64,000 nucleotides of DNA, taken from NCBI GenBank assembly GCA_004369045.1, contig ML213515.1, positions 436,401 to 500,400 of the forward strand, given 5' to 3'. A program made the translations under genes and the position numbers. Below, one piece after another: positions 55,522 through 64,000 of the stretch (the first letter of the stretch is position 1; each line of letters opens with the position of its first letter). The stretch is from Heliocybe sulcata (Eukaryota; Basidiomycota; Agaricomycetes; Gloeophyllales; Gloeophyllaceae). Under the pieces are notes generated by a model that saw only the letters and a program-made list of their open reading frames with translations, did not search any database and was not told the origin of the DNA.

Positions 55522-57835
55522 CGCCGGCTCGAGCTCTCAGTCCTTGCAGGGCATGAAAGCTGGAGAAGACGAAGCTAGCCAAAGATAGTCTTATATATGC
55601 TCTGTTGGCTGCGCAAGAACAAACGGACATGGGACAAAGAGCCACTGCTTAATCTCCGGTCTCATTGGTGCACCGCCATCTGACCAGTTCGGGGTCGTAG
55701 AAGTCGGTTCCATCTTATGAACATGGATACAGCCGCGATGCTGGGTATGGGTACTCACACCGCAGGTCCCTCTTCACGAAGTGAAAGGGCAAGATGGTGG
55801 TGTAATGAGAATCGGCTAGCATGCATAGGACGCAATGCCTACAGAGTGGATCCGACACGCGAGGGTTGAAAGAGATGGCTTCATGCTCCGACGCGGGTGG
55901 GGTAGACCAAGATCGCGGAAAGGGCAGACTACGCCGCAGTCGAGTGGAAACCGGAACGTGTACCTGGCATGCTGGCTATGACGAAGGTACTCAGCGGGTT
56001 TTGAACCTAAGATTGCTCCAGTGATACTGACAGGGATGTAAGTCAGGTCCGGGAAAAGGCGTAGAGGTGCCGCGTCCGATGATTCAATTTAAGTATTGGA
56101 TCAGATGCCGTCCCGACTGCTCCGGAGGCTGTTGAGACGGAGGGTGAATATGCGTGAAGGCTCCTAGCTGGCACTGCGAGGGCAGTATAGCCATCGTAAG
56201 CCAGCCAAGGCTTTAGTTGTTAATGCATAGTCATCCCATAGGAGCATCCAATCCGGAAAGATTCACTGCAAAGGCCGTAGAGTAGATTTGACTACTCTCC
56301 AACTTCTTCCGTTCCCGCTCCGAAGGGATCAACTCGAAGTTCGAACGCTCCAAGAGCGGCGCGCACCATTCTCGCGTTTCTTCCAAGGTACAGAATGCGT
56401 CGTCGCTGATCCGACACTCGAAGGGATCATCCCGCTATTGCTGGAACGCACCTTCGAAAGACGCCGTATCCACATCACATCTGTGTGATTTTCGAGGTGC
56501 ACATCTGGGTGCGGGAGCCAGGACAAATGTATGGCGGGCGGAGTACACTCCCATGAGCTCCAGACAGTCTCCCGCATATGCGTCAGCGACAGTCGGATGC
56601 TATCCAGGAGTCAATACGTTCACAACATTGAAACCGTATTCCAGTAGTGATCGGTATACAATACCCGAGATTTCGTATCCAGACCGAGAAAATTGCTGGC
56701 GAGGACATGCGTACTGGGAAGCGTGCAGTTTCTGCAGCTGCGAAGCTCCTTCCGAGAAAAGTGACCAGGGAGATTGGTATGCTCTCGCTTGCCACTGTTA
56801 AAAGTGACGAGAAATCAGCTATGTCTGATGCCACGCAAGGGTCAGATCCGATTTCTCGTGGGGTGGCCGTCAGGTCACGTGGCCGGTTAAGTGGACGCGC
56901 GAGAGCCACTGACAAGGCCGGATGTGGCAAAATGTGGCGCAACTGGACGTCGCACCGGAGAGTCACCGCATGCAGCGAGATCTCCAACCTCAGTTGCAGC
57001 ACTAAGAAGGACTAGTGGCGCGGCGGGCGGGTCAGAAATAAACCCAGAATGACGAAGATGAGGTAGAAATGACGAACTAGCTCTCCGCGTGGCAAGCACA
57101 CGCATCAGCGCTCGCATGCTCGCTTATGCTGCTCATACAAGTCTTCTTTCCTTATCGGCCGTGAAGCTTTAAGGAGATCAACTCCAGACATGCCGTAGAT
57201 TCCGATAAGAGTGGTATTAAAATGGTCACCGGTTTGTCCAATTTCGCGTCGCGGGTCGTATAGGACTCGTGAAGGAGTGCGGAGCGTATATCGACAAGGC
57301 GTGGAAAGATTTCAATCTCGAGAGCCGTATATCAAGCCATTGAAAGGACGTCGATGAGGTCACAGTGATACAAGACAATAAACTAGGAATATTCAGTGCC
57401 GGCGTCGTCCAGCGGTTGTTGAGACAAACGACTAGGTAGAGACTCCCAAATGCGAAGCAGTAGCTCGCTGAGTTGGTGCTGAGCTAAGTACTAGTTCTGC
57501 AGCAGTTCTAGGAGAACAGTCGTAGCGGATATAAGTCTCCGCATATGCCATGACTGCCATGACCATGACCGTTTCGACCTTGGAATTAAATTTGCTCTTG
57601 TTTGGTTACGTGGCATTCCGTTGTGACTGCCTCGGGTGCAGTCTGCAGATGATAGCGGCACCAGGGATAAGGACGAATACTTAATCCGCACTACTTCCGA
57701 ACGAATTCCGACACTATGTGGTAAACAACGGTATATGTAATGAACGGAAGGCTGTGGCTTCCACTTCGTCTGGAAGTGGACCACGGTAACGTTGCTGCTT
57801 CCCTTGAAATGAGAGTAGAAACGGGCGTAACTAGG
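55522..57835. other. Gene-poor interval
   Basis: About 2.3 kb with no recognisable gene on either strand. Several short open frames (for example 56288-56488 plus, 57002-56583 minus) lack motifs. No inverted repeats or element ends were found by eye. Confidence 0.4.
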
Positions 57836-59451
57836 CTAAGACATTCTCATTCTTTTGCTGGATGCATTCCCACTGCTCGCTGCTTCCTCAGAGCCCTTCC
57901 ATCTCTCCTCTATAACAGACCCGAGGTAGTCAAAGAGCTCCTGCATCTCGTAGATACCCCGCGTATCCTTTTGATTCGCATCACCTATATTATCCGGCGG
58001 ATAGAACCAGTAATTGAACGCCATATGGACATCCGCCAAATCACCTCCAGCACACTCGGCCCTAGACCTTTTCTGGAATGGGGCTGAGACGCGAGGCCGC
58101 GAAGCTGAAGAAACCTCGTGTATCCAGCTGGCGGGAAGATAGAGCATTTGCCCAGGTTCGAGATAGACGACAATGGGCTTCAGAGACTTCAGGTCGGCGT
58201 CCTCATAGCCGATTGACCCCTCCTCGCTCTTAGATACAGGTACGGACCCGGATGGAAGCCCGAGTTTAGTATGCAGAACATAGGCGGGTATTTTTGAGAA
58301 GGAAGGCGGTTCGGTGACGCCATCCACCTCTCTGGCCTTGCTCTTACCTTTGCCAGTTGTTCGGGAAGACGTGCTGCCAGCTACAGAGGCAGTTTCAGCT
58401 ACGCTGCTGGCGTCATCCATGCCATCTCCGCTCGCGGTAAGCCCTTCATCTGCTCCTCCAAGCATGTCGCCGAGGGCGTCAAAGTCGTCTTTCATATCCG
58501 CTCCGTCGAGCGCTTCTTCACCGATTGCGTCGAGATACTTGTCCTCAGCATCTTCCAGCGCCTGCTCGGCGATTTCGAGCTCCATCTCAAGCGCAGTCTT
58601 CTGCCTGCCGATACCTTTGAGCTTGAATTTCAAGTTGCCTTTGGTGGCGGCCTTCTCCTTTTTCCGTTTCTTCTTCAATTCATTGACAACGCGTTGCAAC
58701 CTGCGTGTCTCCCATCCCCACCGGTCGCGCGCGCTTAGGGCATCTGGCCCCATACAATCACCCTCATAGGCGACTACGCCGTTAGCGTAAACCTGGGCGC
58801 CTGAGGCTGAGCCATAGAATGCGAGGTGCGGATGGGCGGATGGCGGAAAGAGGACGAAGCGCTTGAAGCCTGAAAGGAGGACGTAAAGGTTATCGTGATG
58901 GTCATGATGCAAACCGGAGGAATGTGACTGAGTCCAGTCGATCGCTTCATCGGATGAGCTGGCTTTCGAACTCTGAGCACGACTGCGCCCAAGCCACAGG
59001 TTAACTTGATGAGGAACGAGGCTCTGTAGGATACTTGGCCTCAACGGAAAATCGTCTTTCAGGGCGTTACACGGCGGCGGGCAGGTGAAGAGCTCTGGTA
59101 AGTTGTCTTTCGATGTTTCGGCCTCCTCGTCATATTGCGTAGTCAGATACATTTCCACCTCCTCGCCCTCTGCTTTAAGTTTGGCAAGGAACTCGCGGAA
59201 CGGCATCTCCAGCCGAGGGAGGCCGCTACCGAATCCGCCTGTTGAGGTGTCCAACCGCTCAACCTTCACGATCGAAGAGCCGGCTTTGTCATTTAGATAA
59301 TCCAAGTCTGTCCAGCGACATAGCGAGTCGGTGAAGTGAGATGTGAAGACAGCGGGTTTACGACCAAGGACATAGGATGATAGGAAGTCAGCGTGTGCAA
59401 TGGAAGGAGAGATGCGATCCAAGCCGTCCTCGGCCGTAGTTAGCGTCCAAC
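57836..59451 (-). CDS. JmjC/cupin-type Fe(II)/2-oxoglutarate oxygenase with large internal insertion
   Basis: Predicted hydroxylase or demethylase. The main exon ends at 57836 and begins at an acceptor near 59452. No in-frame ATG exists near its start (GWTLTTAEDGLDRISPSI), so a 5' exon upstream is needed and was not resolved. The N-terminal part has FLSSYVLGRKPAVFTSHFTD, like the entry to cupin-8/JmjC domains. The iron site is in SSGLHHDHHDNLYVLLSGFKR (HxD), followed by FVLFPPSAHPHL. The distal half has VVYLEPGQMLYLPASWIHEV, where the His of WIHEV is the third ligand, and FNYWFYPPDN. About 170 residues of charged coiled-coil and acidic, Ser-rich sequence separate the two halves. The C-terminus is KRMRMS. 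The substrate is unknown. Confidence 0.8.
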
Positions 59452-60126
59452 CTGGACAGCCAAGGTGTACAGTCAGTCCTACCAGGCAGAGGTAACAGTG
59501 TTAACAGAACTTGCCCTGATAGCCGGCTTGCGCCATAATGCAAATGGGTGCTTTCGAATTGTCGAGCGTGGCTTGTGCCACAATTTTCCTTTGGCTACCA
59601 AATCGGCTGGGTACGTACCTAATAACCATATTTGGAAATGTTGCACCAGGGCTAATGTTGGTCCGAGTTCCAACTATAAGTGCATGCATGAACGAATTGA
59701 GGCCGAAAATTGCAGGACTCGCCTTTCCTGTGCTGTATAGTGCTGGTCTTTAACGAGGAAAAACCGTTGGGAATCGATTGCAATCCGTGGTTCGTATGTT
59801 ACAAGTCGTGAACGTGACGAAGCTAGTGACGCTGTATGTCTCTCATCCAACCTTTCGAAGACTCCTTGGAGAGTCAATTGGCTCCATATTTCGTGCGTGG
59901 CCTACATGTGTCTCGCGCTCTCTACATAAGACATTTGATTACCCGCCGGATATATCTCTAGACGGGGACAGGTAGGGTTTCCAAAACAAGTTTATGTCAA
60001 GTCTTGTATGCATCCAATAGGAAGGCGTGGGGATCATAGAGTGCGCGGAGACAAGGACTCCCTCCCCCCGTATCTTTTCATCTAAGTCGCACCCAAGACG
60101 GTCCAGTGGACCTGGCCTCGTTTACC
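59452..60126. other. Divergent intergenic region, may contain a 5' exon
   Basis: Holds the missing first exon and promoter of the oxygenase gene (minus) and the promoter of the Zn2Cys6 gene (plus). A minus open frame 59673-59479 is the main candidate stretch but could not be joined with a normal-length intron. Confidence 0.35.
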
Positions 60127-63100
60127 ATGTCTGAAGCCTCCCTTCAAGATGACCCCATGGCGAGCAGCTCTAAAAGGCGCAGTCTTCGAGGTATGTCTTC
60201 CTCGCTACTGCATTGAAAAAGTCTTGAGACGCCTTCCAGCCTGCGACTTGTGTCGAAGGGCGAAGTCTCGCTGCGAGCGTCCGCTCGAAAATGCCCCATG
60301 TACAGCTTGCGCTGCAGCCGGTGTCGGTGGGTTCTCTGCCTTCGGATTTCTTTCACTTTTTTTAATCCTATTTCTCTCCAACAGAATGCGTGTTCTCAGG
60401 TACGACTAATCGATCAGATCGCTGCTATATCTAGTCATTCACTACCCCGGTGCAGGTCCTAGCTTCAAGCGAGGCCCGCCGAAGGGATACATTCAAGCGC
60501 TTGAGCAGAGGTGGTATCGCTCAGAGTCTGTCATAGCTGTTTTGCTGTCCTCTCCCAACCCTGCTGCGCAAGCCGTCATGGCAGCTATGCAGCAGGACCC
60601 TCTGGCACGAGAAGTCCTTCACAGTGTGAACGTCGGTCCCTTGGTACGTCGTACTCGGCAGCCCATTCACATACCGACAGTATAAATCTGTGGTAGGGTT
60701 TAGCAGGGCGATCCGCCCTGTCAGAGAAAACAACTATGGACGAGCTTTTACAATACTTTGCGGATAGTCAGCCTCCCCCGGAAGTCCCTGGTTCTGGCCG
60801 TCGACCCGGGAAACAGCCACGAGCCTCAAGAGAGGAAGTCTCAAGCCAAAGTTAGCTGCTCTTTAGCAGCTCGAATGACTTATCGAATTATTGCTCCAGC
60901 CACCGCCATGTCCTTCCAGGAGCTGAGACTGTGGCAGGATCGCCTCTCGTCCTATCTCGGCACCCAGCCAGATTCGGCGCCCCCCGCCCTATCTTCAATG
61001 CCGCCAGCGCAAGGTTTCTCTGGCCAGCCAGCTGTGTTTCAACCGCCCTTGGACCTCAGTCAGCTATACCCAATGGATCCATCGTCATTGGGTGCGTCGG
61101 TATACCGCATTACACAGAGTCACAGCTGAAGTACTGTAAAGCAGAGGACGACGGTTCAGAGGGTGATCTATCGGAGGCTGTCAATGCGTTTGGACATCTA
61201 TCTGTGGATGAGAATCATCAGGTTCGTCGACGAGTAGTGGTTCTTCACGCTGACTTATCTGTTTGCATCAGTACCGTTACCATGGAAGCACGAGCGGATT
61301 CAATCTTATCAGCGGTGAAGATCGTAATGACCAACGTAACGAGAGAGGCGTTTGGTACCTGCGTTTCTGCATGCAAAAGCTACTCGACGTCTGATTGTAT
61401 TATTCCAGGAAGCTTCCTATGTCGCGAGTCTGGCCTGCCGCTTTGGAGGGAAAGCTCAACTATCCTGAAGAACAAGACATAATAGTCGAGATGCCTACGC
61501 GCGAATATCAAGAACACCTGATCAACGTATACTTCACGTACATTCACCCGTGGTTTCCCATAGTCCACAAGCGACGGTTTCTGGAGCAGTTCAGGTCAAA
61601 GTGAGCTCCGCTTCATCTGATCAGTCCGTCCGACTCACCTGCAATTGTTTCTCGAAGCCCAAACCTTCCAGAGTAGGCACACAGGAAGAATTTTCCCCTG
61701 GGGATGACTCCTGATGACGCTTGACAGAAACCCGTCTTCAGTCACATCAACACAGACAGTTTCTAAGGCACTCTTGCTCACTATGCTCGCGACGGCTGAA
61801 CGGTACTACGGAACTCAGGGATCACCTCCTCCTGCTGGTGTCATGTCGGAAGCAGGGTGCGATATTGCAGGGGCTGGTCGTGAAGTTATCAGTGCGTCTT
61901 CCGTAATCTTTGTGATTGTATACACTCATCGTCCTTCAGTGAGAACAATCCACCACAGCCACCCTTCAATCTGCCAATCCCTTCTACTGCTTGGCATCAG
62001 GGAGTTCGCCATCGGTACCGAGTTCATGCTTGACTTCTGATTGTTAACTGAAGCGTTGCGACAGGATCGACTGAACAGGGTTGGTTGTACACCGGTCTGT
62101 GGAGCAGCTGATCGGTGCCCTCGATAAACTGACACGTACCAGGCATGGCCATTCGCATGGTAAGTTCCGTACTCAGTGACATGCTCGAATAGAAGCGAAC
62201 ATTGGACTGCAGGCCTACGATCTGGGTTTAAATCGGGAGCCAGATAACTGGAAGTTCGACGATTGGGAAATGTTCGACGACGACGACAAAGCGACGAGAC
62301 GAGCAATATGGTGGGCATGCCTAATGGTTGACAGGTATGTTATTCCTTGTCTTTCCTGAGTCTATTGCTGACCACAGAGTTACTAGACATATGAGCGCAT
62401 TTCTAGGTGAGCGGGACTGCTAATTTGGTGCCTCTTGGGCTTACTGTCGTACAGGACGTCCTGTTTCCATTCAAGCAGAGGATTATGATGTGGCATTACC
62501 GGATGCTGCTGGTGTAAGCTTCATGTTTATTCTAAGAGCACGAGTCAGATTGATGCCTGTCGCTGCAGGCTGATGAGGCCGAGTTATGGCAGCCTATACA
62601 GGGCGATCCATTTCCTGGGTCCTTTGTTCCTGTTCGAGCAAGTGTGATGGAGTGTTTCAACTGCGCTGCCTCTTTATGTACGTCACGACTTGATTCAAGT
62701 CGAAACATTGCCTCACAGATCAAAACTCGCAGCTACGATTATGGGCGAGATCGTGAAGGAATTGTACCCTGTTAGGAGAAGGACCACGGCAGAAGTCGGA
62801 ACTTTCCAGACGCTCGATAACAGACTCCAACAGCTGTATAACGGATTATCAATAGGTCTACGGTATGGATCACCAAGCGCGCTCAGGGCAGCACCTCCGC
62901 ATATCATGTCGCTGCATGTGCAGTACTGGTACGCCGTCCTGCTTCTCCATCGAGCATTGTAAGGGGTCCTGCGTTCGCGGAGGGATATTTTTCTAACGCC
63001 GTTCCTCTTCTAGTCTTCCGGCAATCGTGCGGTAAGCATATGCTCGTCGAAACGGATAGTTAGCTGCTACAACAACGCATGCTCCATAGACCTGAGGCGG

Positions 63101-64000
63101 CTTTGCATGCGCCGGTGATGAATCAAGAGAGGCTCAAACACATTGAGAGATGCGAGACAGCGGCTGGGAAGATCAGCGAGATAGGTATGCTCTTGCCTTT
63201 ATGTAAGCGCCGGAGCCTGACATGGGTTTATGGAGTCGACGTATATCGGGAGGCAGGAGGTCTCCAATTTAGTCCACCCTTCCTCCCGTCTTATGTGTTA
63301 GGTGCTGGGTGAGTATGTTCGATTCTTATCGGTGGCATAGACGCTGACCACGTTGATCCTTTTCGCAATAATTAGGGTTTCGCACATATTATTACGTGAG
63401 CTTTCTATCGTATCGTGGCACTGCGCCTATAACTGACGCGTGATATCTCTCCCGTGACAGTGAGTCTTCGTCCATTGCATGACGTGGCATCGCGGCGACT
63501 CTTCCAATGTTTGTCAGCACTTCAAGCCATGAAGGTAGGCCTTTTGTTCAGCCGATTCTGGGCTTTGCCGACGTCGATGCAAAGGTCTGCTGGCCTGGGG
63601 CGGAGCTCGCGTATGTTCTCCTCGATGGCGTGAAACTTCGATTCCTCCATGAAGCTCCCTTGACTTCCTCCCCAAATCAGCCTTCAAGCTTCACGACAAT
63701 GCTTGGTCCAAGTCAAGGCCCTTCTGCATCGCAAAATGTGGCTGATCCATTTGCGGTGGGCTACGCTTCCGACCCGCTCCAGATGTACACGATGGCCCAA
63801 ATGCTCGGCATCGAGACACCTGGCCTGGATACCGGACCATTGGGATACAGGGCGGATCAGGGACAGTATGGTTATGGTGCTTCAACGTCGCAGGAGCCGG
63901 CCAGTCTACCTGGCGCGGCCGGTCCCTTCCCACGTCCCGAGGCTTATTTTGGCCCACCTGGCGGTGGCATGGAGCCGTATCTGGAGGCAGAGTCTCAGTT
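60127..64000 (+). CDS. Zn2Cys6 transcription factor with fungal-specific regulatory domain, 3' end beyond window
   Basis: Start at 60127 gives MSEASLQDDPMASSSKRR. An intron (60191-60239) joins SLR to ACDLCRRAKSRCERPLENAP and then CTACAAAG, giving the six-Cys binuclear zinc cluster with ECVFSG soon after. GPSFKRGPPKGYIQALEQRW is the usual linker and dimerisation entry. The regulatory (Fungal_trans) domain follows over many short exons: INVYFTYIHPWFPIVHKRRF, KALLLTMLATAERYYG, LLLGIREFAIG, EQGWLYTGMAIRM, YDLGLNREPDNW, KATRRAIWWACLMVDR and GRPVSIQAEDYDVALP. The C-terminal part is Gly/Pro/Tyr-rich (GPLGYRADQGQYGYGAS) and continues past the edge. All conserved blocks are present, so it looks intact. 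Layout resembles XlnR-like regulators; the regulon is unknown. Confidence 0.88.

Overview
The window looks like nuclear DNA of a mushroom-forming basidiomycete (Agaricomycetes type). The genes are densely packed and cut by many 45-75 nt GT-AG introns. Their products are fungal: Zn2Cys6 and Crz1-type regulators, F-box/LRR proteins, a Whi5-type repressor, and a small secreted family that I associate with agarics. No rRNA, CRISPR array, retroelement or virus-like element was recognised. All exon borders were read by eye and no search was run.

Layout: 1-9 kb holds GMP synthase (minus, leaving the left edge), a large low-complexity protein transcribed divergently from it, and DNA polymerase delta subunit 3. 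A tRNA-Val(CAC) with an intron follows at 9.1 kb and an MFS sugar/quinate-type transporter at 9.5-11.2 kb. After a poorly defined stretch come a Whi5/Nrm1-family G1/S repressor (13.7-15.5 kb) and an intronless PrpF-family isomerase (16.7-17.9 kb). A gene-poor interval with a small inverted-repeat element precedes a cytochrome b5-domain protein (20.1 kb) and a second protein homologous to the C-terminus of the 1.7-6.6 kb gene (21.2-23.8 kb). A further gene-poor interval leads to a ~900 aa protein of unknown function (27.0-30.2 kb), the decapping exonuclease Rai1 (30.6-32.2 kb), an F-box protein (32.4-34.1 kb), an NAD(P)-binding epimerase-like protein (34.9-36.3 kb), a truncated amidohydrolase remnant (36.5-37.2 kb) and a Crz1-like zinc-finger regulator (38.0-41.3 kb).

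41.3-47.9 kb is an accessory island. At its heart is a 2,173-bp near-perfect palindrome (43,662-45,834) flanked by an exact 8-bp target-site duplication, which is the most striking object in the window. Beyond it are ketopantoate hydroxymethyltransferase (pantothenate synthesis), a tail-anchored unknown protein, a second F-box protein, a secreted agaric-type protein, a single-pass membrane protein, another unknown protein, a JmjC/cupin-type oxygenase with a large insertion, and a Zn2Cys6 regulator that leaves the right edge.

Most genes are unrelated housekeeping or regulatory genes and do not form a cluster. The two internal relationships are the paralogous PINIT/ZMIZ-like proteins at 1.7-6.6 and 21.2-23.8 kb, and the possible shared promoter between GMP synthase and the first of these.
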